41,538 bases of DNA from Candidatus Mcinerneyibacteriota bacterium (GCA_016937175.1 JAFGWL010000035.1:1-41538); one strand, 5' to 3'. Counted from the stretch's first letter, positions 22,880-32,737 are shown. The notes: generated from the sequence alone by a model not told the origin. Program-made: numbers and translations.

Positions 22880-24114
22880 TCGTGGATATCCTCACCCTGT
22901 TTCCCGAGATGTTCACCTCACCCTTCGAGGAGAGTATCCTTAAAAGAGCCCGTGAAAAGGGATATCTTTCGCTGGATGTCCACAATATCAGAGATTATGC
23001 ACAGGACAGACATCAGGTGACAGATGATTACCCCTACGGGGGCGGAGCCGGTATGGTGATGAAGGCCGAGCCTCTGGTGTCAGCCATCGAATCGTTGAAC
23101 AAGGGGCATCACCGGATTCTTCTGACTCCCCGCGGCAAGCCTCTTACACAGGAAACGGTTCGGCGTCTTTCCGGGCTGAAAAAGCTTATGCTTGTGTGCG
23201 GAAGATATGAGGGGGTCGATGAGCGTGTCACAGAATTGGCTATCGACGAAGAGATCTCCCTGGGAGACTTTGTCCTCTCCGGAGGGGAACTGGCCGCCAT
23301 GGCCCTGGTGGACGCTGTCGTCAGGCTTATTCCCGGGGTATTGGGAAACGAAGATTCAGCAGCTGAAGAGAGTTTCAGCGAAGGGCTGCTTGAATATCCC
23401 CAGTATACCCGTCCTGCTGAATTCAGGGGCCGGGCTGTCCCCGAGGTCCTCTTATCAGGGGACCACGCCAGGATCGCTGCCTGGCGGAAGGAAGAGGCCT
23501 TGAAAAAGACCCTTCGGGTCAGGCCTGACCTGGTCTGCAGGCGTCCTGTATATTGCGGGTTAGTCCATTTTCCCGTCAAAGACAAGACGGGGGAGGTGGT
23601 CAGCACATCGGTCACCCCCATCGATATCCATGATATCGCCAGGACATGCCGGACCTACGGGATCAGGAAGTATTTTGTCATTTCTCCTCATCCCGCTCAA
23701 AATGAAGCCATCAGGAAGATGCTGGACTTTTGGGAAGAGGGCGCCGGGAAAAAGTATAATGCCAACAGGGCAGAAGCCCTTTCATTGGCCCGTCTGGCTG
23801 AAAGCATCGATGAAGCTGCAGAGAGAGTCACACGGGAAGAGGGGGAGTCTCCTGAGATCTGGGCCACAAGCGCCCGGTTCGAGGGGGAGACCCTTGGATA
23901 TGCCGAAGCGCGCTCTATGCTTCAGAGTGAAAAAGGAAAGCCTCTCATGATCCTTTTCGGGACAGGATGGGGCCTTTCCGATGACGTTACAAATAGAGCT
24001 GATTTTAGGTTGGCGCCGGTGAAGGGCGCAGGTGAAGGTTTTAACCACTTATCGGTACGAAGTGCCGCAGCTGTTATGTTAGACAGATTATTTGGAAACG
24101 GGAGGTCGTTATGA
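22876..24114 (+). CDS. trmD: TrmD fused to a second SPOUT-like RNA methyltransferase domain
   Basis: A 412-aa protein; TrmD alone is about 230-250 aa. Residues 1-219 are TrmD, which makes m1G37 in t[15 protein letters not shown] (51-62), [10 protein letters not shown] (108-117), [11 protein letters not shown] (128-138) and EYPQYTRP (173-180). Residues ~223-412 match the PF09936-type RNA methyltransferase ([60 protein letters not shown]). In several bacteria this second protein is a separate gene between trmD and rplS. No stop or frame change is seen at the joint, so the fusion looks real. The second domain's target is not established. Confidence 0.93.
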   Translation: MIVDILTLFPEMFTSPFEESILKRAREKGYLSLDVHNIRDYAQDRHQVTDDYPYGGGAGMVMKAEPLVSAIESLNKGHHRILLTPRGKPLTQETVRRLSGLKKLMLVCGRYEGVDERVTELAIDEEISLGDFVLSGGELAAMALVDAVVRLIPGVLGNEDSAAEESFSEGLLEYPQYTRPAEFRGRAVPEVLLSGDHARIAAWRKEEALKKTLRVRPDLVCRRPVYCGLVHFPVKDKTGEVVSTSVTPIDIHDIARTCRTYGIRKYFVISPHPAQNEAIRKMLDFWEEGAGKKYNANRAEALSLARLAESIDEAAERVTREEGESPEIWATSARFEGETLGYAEARSMLQSEKGKPLMILFGTGWGLSDDVTNRADFRLAPVKGAGEGFNHLSVRSAAAVMLDRLFGNGRSL

Positions 24115-24461
24115 ATGAAATAATCAAGCAGATCAACAGTGAAAACCTGAGGACGGATTTGCCTGATATCAAAGTGGGCGATACAGTCAAGGTCTTTGTG
24201 AAGATCACAGAGGGAAACAAGGAGAGGATCCAGTTCTTCGAAGGGTTGGTCCTCAAACGTCAGGGTTCCGGATTGAACGCCAACTTTACTGTGCGCCGCG
24301 TGACAGGGAAGATCGGAGTCGAGAGGACTTTTCTTGTGAATTCGCCCCTCATCGACAAGATCGAGGTCAAAAAGAGTGCAAAAGTCCGCCGTTCAAAACT
24401 CTACTATATGAGAGAGCGTTTCGGGAAAAAAGCCCGGCTTAAGGAGAAACGCGACTTTTAA
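24111..24461 (+). CDS. rplS: 50S ribosomal protein L19
   Basis: A 116-aa ribosomal protein with [28 protein letters not shown], the signature [16 protein letters not shown], and the basic C-terminal part [21 protein letters not shown]. It overlaps trmD by ATGA and has AGGTCG/GGGAGG upstream. It sits at the interface of the subunits. Confidence 0.98.
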   Translation: MNEIIKQINSENLRTDLPDIKVGDTVKVFVKITEGNKERIQFFEGLVLKRQGSGLNANFTVRRVTGKIGVERTFLVNSPLIDKIEVKKSAKVRRSKLYYMRERFGKKARLKEKRDF

Positions 24462-24467
24462 GGCTTC

Positions 24468-25148
24468 ATGAAGGATAATGAGGCGTTTGACCGGAAGATA
24501 TTCGAAGAGGACCGGCAGGCCCGCTTTCTGATCGGGATGGATGAGGCTGGTCGGGGGCCCCTGGCCGGCCCGTTGTCTATTGGCCTTTTTGTGCAGGCGC
24601 GGGAGGCGGAGTTTGCAGACGGGGTGAACGATTCCAAGAAGATGAGCCCTTCGGTAAGAAAGAGGCTCTTTTCACGTCTGAAAAGGGAGGCTTTCACCAT
24701 GTGGGCTGTCTCTCTCATCCCGCCGCGTGTCATCGATGAACGTAATATCTACCAGGCTACACGCCTGGGGATGGAAGAGCTGCTTCTCTCCCTTCCCCGA
24801 TGGATCCTTGATAATGCCCGGATTTTAGTCGATGCTATGAGCCTCCGCCTTCCCGGAAGGAATGTCTCATCCCTGATCAGAGGAGACAGTCTCTCCTATA
24901 CCGTGGGATGTGCTTCTATCATGGCCAAAGAGGTCCGGGACCGGTATATGGAAGCTGCTGCGCTCCGTTACCCCGGGTATCAATTTGAACAAAACAGGGG
25001 ATATCCCACAAAAGGGCATCTGCTTTTCCTGAAAACGGCGGGGCCGACGCCGATTCACAGGATGAGTTACCGGCCTGTGCGGGAAAGTGCCCCTCAGACA
25101 GAAATGCGACGGCGGCTGCCGTTCTCTGTTTTAAAGGAGGAACTATGA
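24468..25148 (+). CDS. rnhB: ribonuclease HII
   Basis: A 226-aa endonuclease that removes RNA or single ribonucleotides from RNA-DNA hybrids. The catalytic residues are seen: D25 and E26 in GMDEAGRGPLAGP, D122 in ILVDAM, and D158 in AKEVRDRYM. DSKK at about 55-58 is also typical. It lies 6 bases after rplS. The stop overlaps the next ATG. It belongs to the same operon. Confidence 0.96.
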   Translation: MKDNEAFDRKIFEEDRQARFLIGMDEAGRGPLAGPLSIGLFVQAREAEFADGVNDSKKMSPSVRKRLFSRLKREAFTMWAVSLIPPRVIDERNIYQATRLGMEELLLSLPRWILDNARILVDAMSLRLPGRNVSSLIRGDSLSYTVGCASIMAKEVRDRYMEAAALRYPGYQFEQNRGYPTKGHLLFLKTAGPTPIHRMSYRPVRESAPQTEMRRRLPFSVLKEEL

Positions 25149-26023
25149 AACGTTTTCCGTTGACTCTTGTGGCCCTGCTGGCCCTTTTTGTCGTCCAGTC
25201 GTGCGGGACCTCGCCTAATCCCTTGTTTTATGCGGCCCAAAAGGATGGAGAGACTGTCTATCTCTTCGGGTCTATCCATGCCGCCGACGAGAGCTTCTAT
25301 CCCCTTCCGGAAAAGATCGAGACAGCCTTCGAGTCATCACAGGCTCTGGCTGTGGAGGCGGATATCAGAAACATCGACCAGATGGAGATCACCAGATTTG
25401 TCTTTGCCCATGGGATGTATCCTGAAGGGGAGACCCTGGAAAAAGCCCTGGGGGATGAGGCATGGAAACTGAAAGCCTTTTGTGACAAGGTGGGGATTCC
25501 CTGGCAGCAGCTGAATCCCATGCGGCCCTGGATGGCATCCATGGTCCTTTCGCAGGTCATGATCCAGAAAGCGGGAATCGACCCTTCCCGGGGACTGGAC
25601 CTCTATTTTTTGGAAAAAGCCCGGGAGCGCGGAATCATCTCCCTGGAAACCATGGAGGGCCAGTTAAAAGCATTCTCCGATATCCCCGAGGAGGTCCAGA
25701 TCCTTGCCCTTCTGGACGGGATCGATAAAGAAGAAGATCCTGTGAAATCACTCAACGAGTTGACCCGTCTGTGGAAAAAAGGGGAGCGGCTTGCCCTGGA
25801 GGAGAATATCTTTGAAAGCCGCCTGGAGAAACCCGAGTTGGAACCCTATTATCAGGCCCTCTTTGATATCAGAAACAGAGGCATGGCAGAGGGGATCGAG
25901 AAGGCTCTGGACGGGGAAGGGATCTCCATCCTTTTTGTCGTTGTGGGAGCCGGCCATCTTATAGGGGATGAGGGGCTCGTGGAGTTAATGAAACAAAAGG
26001 GCTATGAGGTAGAGAGACTGTGA
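25145..26023 (+). CDS. TraB/GumN family lipoprotein
   Basis: A 292-aa protein with a signal peptide and lipobox (VQSCG, Cys near 20). It has the TraB/GumN/Tiki hallmarks: YLFGSIHAADESFYPLP (GxxH, about 40-56), a central EADI, and near the end VVVGAGHLIGDEGLVELMKQKGY. Eukaryotic Tiki relatives are metal-dependent membrane proteases; the bacterial role is unclear. AAAGGAGG precedes the ATG, which overlaps the rnhB stop. It is the last gene of the ylxM operon. Probably periplasmic and membrane-anchored. Confidence 0.88.
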   Translation: MKRFPLTLVALLALFVVQSCGTSPNPLFYAAQKDGETVYLFGSIHAADESFYPLPEKIETAFESSQALAVEADIRNIDQMEITRFVFAHGMYPEGETLEKALGDEAWKLKAFCDKVGIPWQQLNPMRPWMASMVLSQVMIQKAGIDPSRGLDLYFLEKARERGIISLETMEGQLKAFSDIPEEVQILALLDGIDKEEDPVKSLNELTRLWKKGERLALEENIFESRLEKPELEPYYQALFDIRNRGMAEGIEKALDGEGISILFVVVGAGHLIGDEGLVELMKQKGYEVERL

Positions 26024-26029
26024 TTCTTC

Positions 26030-26058
26030 TTGAAATGCCTTGAAAGATATGAAATAAT
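26030..26058 (+). promoter_or_regulatory. glyQ promoter
   Basis: TTGAAA (26030-26035), a 17-base spacer and AATAAT (26053-26058), followed by GGAGG and the ATG at 26098. The leader of about 35 bases leaves no room for a T-box. Confidence 0.6.
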
Positions 26059-26097
26059 CATCACCATTGGGGACCGTTGTTAACTATCGGAGGCGTA

Positions 26098-26958
26098 ATG
26101 ACATTCCAGCAGATGATCAGGACATTGAATGATTATTGGGAAAAACAGGGGGCTCTTCTCCTCTATCCTTATGATATGGAGAAGGGGGCAGGGACATTCA
26201 ACCCCCATACTTTTCTGCGGTCTCTGGATCGCAGGCCCTGGAAAGCAGCTTATGTGGAACCCTGCCGCCGTCCCAAAGACGGACGTTACGGAGAGAATCC
26301 CTACAGGGGACAGCACTATTTTCAATATCAGGTCGTTTTCAAACCGGTCCCGGAAAATATTCAGGACCTCTATATCAAGAGCCTGGCCTGTCTCGGCCTT
26401 GTTCCTGAAGAACATGATATCCGTTTTGTCATGGATGACTGGGAATCTCCCACAGTGGGAGCCTGGGGACTCGGCTGGGAAGTCTGGGTAGACGGGATGG
26501 AAGTCACCCAGTATACCTATTTCCAGCAGGTCGGGGGGCTGGAAGTGGATCCGGTGACGGTCGAATTGACTTACGGGCTGGAACGGCTGGCCATGTATAT
26601 CCAGGATGTGGAGAGTATGTTTGATTTGAAATGGAATGAAGAGACGACATATGGGGAGATCTACCACCAGAATGAAGTGGAAAATTCCTTTTATAATCTG
26701 CAAGCAGCCGATACCGCTCTTTTATGGGATACTTTTGAGGCCAATGAGAAGGAGTGCCTGCGGCTTGTCAGTGAGGAGCTGGTGCGCCCTGCCTATGATT
26801 TTGTCATCAAAAACTCGCATCTCTTCAATGTCCTGGAAGCCCGGGGAGCCATCTCTGTCTCGGAACGGACAAACTTCATAGGAAGGATAAGGAAGCTGGC
26901 CCGGGCTTGCGCCAGGGTTTACCGGGAAAAAGAGAGCCGGGGTGAGGACAATGCGTGA
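26098..26958 (+). CDS. glyQ: glycyl-tRNA synthetase alpha subunit
   Basis: A 286-aa class II synthetase core of the bacterial alpha2beta2 type enzyme. Opening [34 protein letters not shown] and the segments [25 protein letters not shown] and [24 protein letters not shown] are strongly conserved. A frame extends to 26077 (TTG), but GGAGG 5 bases before the ATG at 26098 fixes the start. It overlaps glyS by 8 bases. Confidence 0.97.
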   Translation: MTFQQMIRTLNDYWEKQGALLLYPYDMEKGAGTFNPHTFLRSLDRRPWKAAYVEPCRRPKDGRYGENPYRGQHYFQYQVVFKPVPENIQDLYIKSLACLGLVPEEHDIRFVMDDWESPTVGAWGLGWEVWVDGMEVTQYTYFQQVGGLEVDPVTVELTYGLERLAMYIQDVESMFDLKWNEETTYGEIYHQNEVENSFYNLQAADTALLWDTFEANEKECLRLVSEELVRPAYDFVIKNSHLFNVLEARGAISVSERTNFIGRIRKLARACARVYREKESRGEDNA

Positions 26959-29053
26959 TCTGCTTCTTGAAATCGGAGTGGAAGAGCTCCCTGCTGATTA
27001 TATTCCCGGCGCCATAGCGTCCCTTGAAGCGCAGTTCCGGCGTCTTTTTGAAGAAAACCGCATCACTGTGGGATCAAGTGAAGCCCTGGCTACTCCCCGG
27101 CGGCTGGTCTTCTTCTGTCGTGGGGTAGCCGAAAAGGAAGAGGACCGGACAGAAAAGGTCATGGGGCCGCCCCGGAACATCTGTATCAAAGAGGGTAAAG
27201 CCACCATGGCCTATGAAAAGTTTTTGGAAAAAAACAATTTGACTGAGAGTGATATCTTCTGGGAAGAGACGGAGAAAGGGGCCTATCTTGCGGCTCACCG
27301 CTTTGTCCCCGGACGTATGACCCGGCAGATTATCACGGAGGCATGGCCCGGGATCCTGGGTGCTGTGGAATTCCCCAAAAAAATGCGTTGGGATGACAGC
27401 GGCCTTCTTTTCGCCCGTCCCGTGCGTTGGTTGCTGGCTTTCTGGGGGGAAGAGATACTTCCTCTGAAAGCAGGAGGGGTGACAGTGGGGCAGGAGACAT
27501 TCCTTCTTCGGAACAGCCCGGAAAAAAGGGCTCGCGTCAGCAGCCCTGCCACTTATTTTGAGGTAGTGGAAAAGAGCGGCCTTATCCTTTCGAGGGAGCG
27601 CCGGAGAAAGGTGATTCTGGAGGGTCTGCAGGCTGTTCTCGAGAAGAGCGGGGCCTCTTCCTTTCATTCGGAGTCCCTGGTCGAGGAAGTCGTGGACCTA
27701 GTAGAAGCTCCTTTTGTCTTAACCGGGGAGATCGAGAAACACTATCTGGCCCTGCCCCCTGAAGTCATTTCGGCGGCTATGAGCCAGCATCAGCGTTATT
27801 TCAGCTTTTACAGAGAGGGGAAGGTCCTTCCTCTCTTTGCCTTTGTGGCGAATGGCAGCTTTGTCCATCCCGGAAAGGTCATCCGGGGTAATGAGAGAGT
27901 CCTTAAAGCCCGGCTTGACGATGCCATGTTCTACTGGAAAGAGGATACATCCAGAGGTGTGGAAAGATTATTCGATTTGCTGGATACAGTGACGTGGATG
28001 GAGGGGCTCGGGTCTCTGAGTGAAAAGGCAGCCAGGCTGGAAAGTCTCACCGCCTTTCTTTTCGACGGGGATGAGACAGCCCGGACCGGGGCCAGGATGT
28101 CCAAGATCGATATCGTGTCTGAAATGATCAAAGACGGAAAAGAATTTACCAAGCTTCAGGGGTCCATCGCCAAGTATTACCTTCTGGAAGACGGCCGGGA
28201 AGAAGAAGTCGCCTGTATCGCCGAGGAGCACTACTGGCCCAGGGTCTGGGGAGATTCTCTGCCTCGCCCCCGTGCTGCCGCCGTGGGCCTTGCCGACCGG
28301 GCCGATAATATTATCGGGGCTTTCCTTAAAGGTTTTATCCCCACAGGGACAAAAGACCCCTATGCTTTGCGCCGTCAGGCCAACAGCATGATCGCGCTGA
28401 TTTTGGGTTATGAGAAGGGAGAGGTCCATTTAGATAAAGGGTTCGATCTTGAATCTGTCCAGGAGCTCTTCATAAAGACAGCCCGGCTTTACGGGGTGGA
28501 GGTTCTCCCTCCGAAGGAAGAACCTGAACTTTTGAGGCAGGTCAACGATTTTTTCGAAGACCGGTTCCGCGCGCAGCTGAGAGCCCTGGGTATCCCCTAT
28601 GATATAGTCGATGCTGTCTGCGATACCCCTGAAAAGGACCTGAAAGTGAAATACAGGAAGGCTCTTGCCTTCAAGGCCCTCTCTGGAAGAGACGAGTTCC
28701 GGGATGTGGCCGCCACTTTCCGGCGGGTGAATAATATTGTTAAAAAGGCGCGTGAAGAACTTAGGGTAGAAGATTTCGGGCCGCCCCGGGATGATCTCTT
28801 TGTGGAGAAAGAGACAAAGGCTATGAGCCGGGAGTGGGTCAAAGTCAAAGAGGAGATCCAAAGGGCGGGGGATGATTATGACCGTATCTTTAATGCGATC
28901 CTCTATTTCAAGACGTTGGTGGATCCCTTTTTTGATACGGTTCTTGTCATGGATAAAGACGAGTCCTTGCGGAATAACCGTTTGGCTCTTCTTCAGGATA
29001 TATCCGCTCTTTTCGGAGGAATTGTTAATTTCGACCATATTGTCGTGACATGA
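26951..29053 (+). CDS. glyS: glycyl-tRNA synthetase beta subunit
   Basis: A 700-aa beta subunit that holds the tRNA-binding parts, including an HD-like and an anticodon-binding (DALR-type) C-terminal domain. It opens [20 protein letters not shown] and has [16 protein letters not shown] (about 138-145), [17 protein letters not shown]-like helical segments and [13 protein letters not shown] (about 461-473). The ATG at 26951 follows GGTGAGG; an in-frame GTG at 26942 is less likely. Needs GlyQ for activity. Confidence 0.97.
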   Translation: MRDLLLEIGVEELPADYIPGAIASLEAQFRRLFEENRITVGSSEALATPRRLVFFCRGVAEKEEDRTEKVMGPPRNICIKEGKATMAYEKFLEKNNLTESDIFWEETEKGAYLAAHRFVPGRMTRQIITEAWPGILGAVEFPKKMRWDDSGLLFARPVRWLLAFWGEEILPLKAGGVTVGQETFLLRNSPEKRARVSSPATYFEVVEKSGLILSRERRRKVILEGLQAVLEKSGASSFHSESLVEEVVDLVEAPFVLTGEIEKHYLALPPEVISAAMSQHQRYFSFYREGKVLPLFAFVANGSFVHPGKVIRGNERVLKARLDDAMFYWKEDTSRGVERLFDLLDTVTWMEGLGSLSEKAARLESLTAFLFDGDETARTGARMSKIDIVSEMIKDGKEFTKLQGSIAKYYLLEDGREEEVACIAEEHYWPRVWGDSLPRPRAAAVGLADRADNIIGAFLKGFIPTGTKDPYALRRQANSMIALILGYEKGEVHLDKGFDLESVQELFIKTARLYGVEVLPPKEEPELLRQVNDFFEDRFRAQLRALGIPYDIVDAVCDTPEKDLKVKYRKALAFKALSGRDEFRDVAATFRRVNNIVKKAREELRVEDFGPPRDDLFVEKETKAMSREWVKVKEEIQRAGDDYDRIFNAILYFKTLVDPFFDTVLVMDKDESLRNNRLALLQDISALFGGIVNFDHIVVT

Positions 29054-29071
29054 TGAATAAGGAGGATGATT

Positions 29072-31732
29072 ATGGGTAAATATGTCTATTTTTTTGGTGC
29101 CGGCCAGACCGAGGGGAAAGCCGACATGAAGAACCTTCTGGGAGGAAAGGGAGCCAACCTGGCCGAGATGGCCAACCTGGGTGTTCCTGTCCCCCCGGGG
29201 TTTACCATCACCACTGAAAGCTGTGTGGAGTACTACAACCAGGGAGAGCAGTTGTGGGATACGTTGAAAAAGGAGGTCATGGAGAATCTTGCCCGGCTGG
29301 AAAAAGCCATGGAGATCAAATTCGGGGACAACAGCAATCCTCTCCTTGTCTCCGTGCGGAGCGGCGCCCGTGTCTCCATGCCCGGAATGATGGACACGAT
29401 CCTCAACCTGGGGCTTAATGATGACGCAGTGGAAGGGATGGCCGCTGTAACGTCTAATCCCCGTCTTGCCTACGACTCCTACCGCAGGTTTATTCAGATG
29501 TTTTCCGATGTGGCCATGGGAGTAGACGGAAGCCTCTTTGAACACGCCCTGGACGGCCTTAAAAAGAAGAAAGGCTATAAAGTGGACACAGACCTTTCTG
29601 TCGAGGACCTGAAGGCCCTTGTTGAGGAGTTCAAAGCTATCTATAAGAAGGAGAAGGGGGAGGATTTCCCGCAGGATCCCATGGAACAGCTTTGGGCGGC
29701 CATAGAGGCCGTCTTCAAGTCCTGGAACACAAAAAGGGCTGTCCATTACAGAAAGCTCCACTCTATCCCCGACACATGGGGGACAGCTGTCAATGTCCAG
29801 ACCATGGTCTTCGGGAACATGGGAGATGATTCAGCCACAGGGGTCTGCTTTACCCGTGACCCGGCTACCGGAGAGAATGTCTTCTTCGGAGAGTACCTGA
29901 TCAATGCCCAGGGAGAAGACGTTGTCGCCGGGATAAGGACTCCCCAGCCGATCAACAAGAGCAAAAAGAAAAGCAGTGATGAGGTATCCCTGGAAGAGGC
30001 TATGCCCAAAGCCTACGAACAGCTGGTGGAGATCTACAAGCGGCTGGAAAAACACTACAGAGACATGCAGGATATGGAGTTCACCATTCAGAAGGGGACG
30101 CTCTTCATGCTTCAGACCCGGACCGGGAAAAGGACTGCCCAGGCTGCGGTCAAGATCGCTGTGGATATGGTGGATGAAGGCCTTATTTCCCAGGAAGAGG
30201 CGGTTCTTCGTGTGGAACCGGAACAATTGGACCAGCTCCTCCATCCCATGATCGACCCGAAGGCGGAGAAAAAGGTCATCGCTACAGGTCTGCCCGCTTC
30301 TCCCGGAGCAGCCGTAGGAAAGGTCGTCTTTGACGCCGAACATGCTTTTGAACAAGCTGAGTCGGGTGAAGATGTCATCCTGGTCCGCCTGGAGACCTCA
30401 CCGGAAGATATCAAGGGGATGGCCGCCGCTAATGGCATCCTTACTGTCCGCGGAGGGATGACCTCTCATGCCGCTGTAGTCGCCCGGGGTATGGGAAAGT
30501 GCTGTGTATCTGGGGCTGAGGCCATCAACCTGAGTTATCAGAAAAAACTTTTCGAAGTGGGAGGCACCACGGTGAAAGAAGGCGACTGGATCACCTTGAA
30601 CGGGTCCACCGGTGAAGTCATGGCCGGGAAAGTCCCCACCATCGACCCTGTACTCGCGGGAGATTTCGGACGTCTTATGGAATGGGCTGATAAGGCCAGG
30701 ACTATCGGGGTCCGGACCAATGCGGACACGCCCCATGATGCCAAAGTGGCCCGTGATTTCGGAGCCGAGGGGATCGGCCTTTGCCGGACAGAACATATGT
30801 TTTTCGAAGGGGACCGTATCACCGCCGTCCGTGAGATGATCCTTTCGGAAAACGAAGCTGGGCGCAGGAAAGCCCTGGCGAAGATCGAGCCCATGCAGAC
30901 CGAAGATTTTATCGGGATCTTCACAGCCATGGAAGGCCTTCCTGTTACCGTGCGCCTTCTGGATCCGCCTCTTCACGAGTTTGTCCCCCATGACCGGGAG
31001 CAGCAGGAGGAGATGGCCCGTCAGATGGGGGTCAGCGCTGAAAAGATTGCAGAGAAGGTCGCTCAACTTTCAGAATTCAACCCTATGCTGGGCCACCGCG
31101 GCGTCAGGCTGGGGATCACCTATCCCGAGATCTATGAGATGCAGGCCAGGGCTATTCTGAAAGCCGCCTGTGAAGTGGCTAAATCCGGCAAGAAAGTCAT
31201 CCCCGAGATCATGATCCCCCTTGTCGGGACAAAAGCGGAGTTTGACGTCATGAGGGAGATGGTGGACCGCATAGCCAAAGAGGTCTTTGAAGCAGAAAAA
31301 ACAGAAGTCCCGTATAGTGTGGGGACCATGATCGAGATCCCCCGGGCCTGTGTCATAGCAGACAAGATCGCTGAAAAAGCCGAGTTCTTCTCCTTCGGGA
31401 CAAACGACCTCACCCAGATGACTTTTGGCTTCTCCCGTGACGATGCAGGGAAATTCCTGAAAGAATATGTAGACAAGAAGATCCTTCCCCGTGACCCCTT
31501 CCAGGCTCTGGATCAGGAAGGCGTGGGAGAGATGGTTAAAATGGGAATCGAACGGGGACGGGCTCAGCGGCCCGGTTTGAAGGTGGGGATCTGCGGAGAG
31601 CACGGCGGAGAGCCGTCATCTGTAGAGTTTTGCCATAAAGCGGGTATGAACTATGTCTCCTGTTCTCCTTACCGGGTTCCCATTGCCCGGCTGGCTGCAG
31701 CCCATGCTGCGCTGAAAGAGAAAAGACAGTAG
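29072..31732 (+). CDS. ppdK: pyruvate, phosphate dikinase
   Basis: An 886-aa enzyme interconverting pyruvate, ATP and phosphate with PEP, AMP and PPi. The N-terminal ATP-grasp part opens with FGAG...LLGGKGANLAEMANLGVPVPPGFT. The swivelling phosphohistidine domain has LTVRGGMTSHAAVVARGMGK (His about residue 466). The C-terminal TIM barrel has GLCRTEHMFF, FGTNDLTQMTFGFSRDD and GICGEHGG. AAGGAGG sets the start. It follows glyS by 18 bases and may share its transcript. A PPDK often signals PPi-linked glycolysis/gluconeogenesis in anaerobes, though no pathway partner is in view. Confidence 0.97.
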   Translation: MGKYVYFFGAGQTEGKADMKNLLGGKGANLAEMANLGVPVPPGFTITTESCVEYYNQGEQLWDTLKKEVMENLARLEKAMEIKFGDNSNPLLVSVRSGARVSMPGMMDTILNLGLNDDAVEGMAAVTSNPRLAYDSYRRFIQMFSDVAMGVDGSLFEHALDGLKKKKGYKVDTDLSVEDLKALVEEFKAIYKKEKGEDFPQDPMEQLWAAIEAVFKSWNTKRAVHYRKLHSIPDTWGTAVNVQTMVFGNMGDDSATGVCFTRDPATGENVFFGEYLINAQGEDVVAGIRTPQPINKSKKKSSDEVSLEEAMPKAYEQLVEIYKRLEKHYRDMQDMEFTIQKGTLFMLQTRTGKRTAQAAVKIAVDMVDEGLISQEEAVLRVEPEQLDQLLHPMIDPKAEKKVIATGLPASPGAAVGKVVFDAEHAFEQAESGEDVILVRLETSPEDIKGMAAANGILTVRGGMTSHAAVVARGMGKCCVSGAEAINLSYQKKLFEVGGTTVKEGDWITLNGSTGEVMAGKVPTIDPVLAGDFGRLMEWADKARTIGVRTNADTPHDAKVARDFGAEGIGLCRTEHMFFEGDRITAVREMILSENEAGRRKALAKIEPMQTEDFIGIFTAMEGLPVTVRLLDPPLHEFVPHDREQQEEMARQMGVSAEKIAEKVAQLSEFNPMLGHRGVRLGITYPEIYEMQARAILKAACEVAKSGKKVIPEIMIPLVGTKAEFDVMREMVDRIAKEVFEAEKTEVPYSVGTMIEIPRACVIADKIAEKAEFFSFGTNDLTQMTFGFSRDDAGKFLKEYVDKKILPRDPFQALDQEGVGEMVKMGIERGRAQRPGLKVGICGEHGGEPSSVEFCHKAGMNYVSCSPYRVPIARLAAAHAALKEKRQ

Positions 31733-31753
31733 CAAAAGACTGCGTGTAACCAC

Positions 31754-31784
31754 AAAGGGGGGGGGTGACCCTCCCCCCTTTTTT
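31754..31784 (+). terminator. terminator after ppdK
   Basis: A run of nine G (31757-31765) pairs with CCC and CCCCCC (31769-31778, one T bulge), flanked by AAA/TTT and a final run of six T. Confidence 0.85.
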
Positions 31785-31857
31785 CATCACTTCTTCATCT
31801 CTTCTTCGCCTGATGTTCAAAGAGTATCCTCATAATAAAGAAAAGAAGGAGAGAGGA

Positions 31858-31938
31858 ATGTCCCTTTTCGGAATAATCATCTTTGCCGGAATCATTGCCC
31901 TGGCCCTTGTCCTGACAGGGCAAAACAGAAAAAAGTGA
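31858..31938 (+). CDS. 26-aa single-helix membrane peptide
   Basis: A short frame from ATG to TGA encodes 26 residues: MSLFG, a hydrophobic stretch of about 18 residues (IIIFAGIIALALVLTG), and the polar basic tail QNRKK. An AAGGAG site lies 7 bases before the ATG. The make-up (one TM helix and a basic end) is typical of real bacterial small membrane proteins. It lies alone between a terminator and the next promoter. Function unknown. Confidence 0.55.
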   Translation: MSLFGIIIFAGIIALALVLTGQNRKK

Positions 31939-31956
31939 GATGTAAAGAGTTTTTTC

Positions 31957-31985
31957 TTGCCTGTGCCGCAAGCTTCCTGTAATAT
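31957..31985 (+). promoter_or_regulatory. promoter of the 77-aa membrane protein
   Basis: TTGCCT (31957-31962), a 17-base spacer and TAATAT (31980-31985), then AAAGGAGG and the ATG at 32012. Confidence 0.55.
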
Positions 31986-32011
31986 CAAAATACTATAGGA
32001 AAGGAGGCCGT

Positions 32012-32245
32012 ATGGCAAAGACAGGAACAGTAACTTTAGGGGAATGGATCGTGACCATGCTTCTCATGGTGATCCCCATCGTCAATCTCGTTTTACTGGT
32101 GATCTGGGGATTCGGAGGCAATGCTAACGAAAGTAAGGCCAATTGGGCTAAAGCGACTTTGATCTTCATCGTCATCAGTTTTGTGCTTTCCCTGGTTATG
32201 GGAAGTGCCCTGGCGGGTATTTTCGCATCCATGGGAAGAGGCTGA
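32012..32245 (+). CDS. 77-aa two-helix membrane protein
   Basis: A 77-aa protein with two hydrophobic segments at about 12-34 and 48-70, joined by a polar loop GGNANESKANWAKA. The pattern (helix, N-rich loop with NWAKA, helix, Gly-rich end) resembles small CD225/DUF4190-type membrane proteins, but no family is assigned. A strong AAAGGAGG site and its own promoter and terminator suggest a well-expressed single gene. Confidence 0.75.
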   Translation: MAKTGTVTLGEWIVTMLLMVIPIVNLVLLVIWGFGGNANESKANWAKATLIFIVISFVLSLVMGSALAGIFASMGRG

Positions 32246-32253
32246 TCACCTCA

Positions 32254-32282
32254 GGGGGCTTTTCCGGCCCCCGTTTCTTTTC
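32254..32282 (+). terminator. terminator after the 77-aa gene
   Basis: GGGGGC/GCCCCC stem (32254-32259 with 32267-32272), 7-base loop and GTTTCTTTTC. It ends only a few bases before the next ATG. Confidence 0.75.
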
Positions 32283-32283
32283 T

Positions 32284-32667
32284 ATGGTTCCCGTCCAGGT
32301 TATCTGTCTCCTGCCTGACGATAGAGAAAGCTGTCGGGTCAGGGGAATACTCAAGACATTTCCCCTCTTCTGTGCCAGGGATATCCTCTTAACGGGAGAT
32401 AGTGTTGCACAAGTACGGAAAGCAAGGGCAGACCTTTTCCTCTTGAATGACCGTATCAACGGGCAGGAGTCCTTCGCTCTTATAGAGGAGGCCGAATGGC
32501 CGGGGGAAGTCATCATCGTCTCCCGGGATCCGGCTCTCGGAGTGAAGGCCTTTGAAAAGGGAGCTGCCGGCTTTCTGATCCACCCTGTGACCCCGGAAAA
32601 AATGGCTCTCGCTCTATGGCGGGCCTATGAGCGACTCTGGTTTCGAGGCAGAACGGAAACTTATTGA
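32284..32667 (+). CDS. stand-alone degenerate receiver (CheY-like) protein
   Basis: A 127-aa protein with the receiver fold pattern: a first strand ending in PDDRE (D12, D13), RADLFLLN (strand 3), EVIIVS (strand 4, S80) and FEKGAAGFLIHPVTPEKMALAL (strand 5 to helix 5). The phosphorylated Asp position is Asn (N55; D56 follows), and the invariant Lys before Pro is His (H100). It therefore may not be phosphorylated normally. It has no ribosome site and starts directly after a terminator, so expression is unclear. It may be a pseudo-receiver adaptor. It has no output domain. Confidence 0.6.
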   Translation: MVPVQVICLLPDDRESCRVRGILKTFPLFCARDILLTGDSVAQVRKARADLFLLNDRINGQESFALIEEAEWPGEVIIVSRDPALGVKAFEKGAAGFLIHPVTPEKMALALWRAYERLWFRGRTETY

Positions 32668-32691
32668 CTCCCGGACCGGAAAGGGTAGAAT
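32664..32691 (+). promoter_or_regulatory. promoter of the propeller lipoprotein operon
   Basis: TTGACT (32664-32669), a 16-base spacer and TAGAAT (32686-32691), overlapping the stop of the receiver gene. AAAGGAG and ATG follow 40 bases later. Confidence 0.65.
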
Positions 32692-32737
32692 AGCGTAAAA
32701 AATCTGACCGTTCACAGAACGGGAAAGGAGAATAATG

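Noticed and set aside
26036-26097. T-box leader before glyQ
   Set aside because: Only about 35 bases lie between the predicted start of transcription and the ATG, too short for a T-box.
28430-29761. 443-codon minus-strand open frame opposite glyS and ppdK
   Set aside because: Spans two unrelated genes in antisense, with no recognisable domains.
31754-31784. G-run as a possible G-quadruplex
   Set aside because: The G-run pairs with a C-run and is followed by six T, so a plain terminator explains it.
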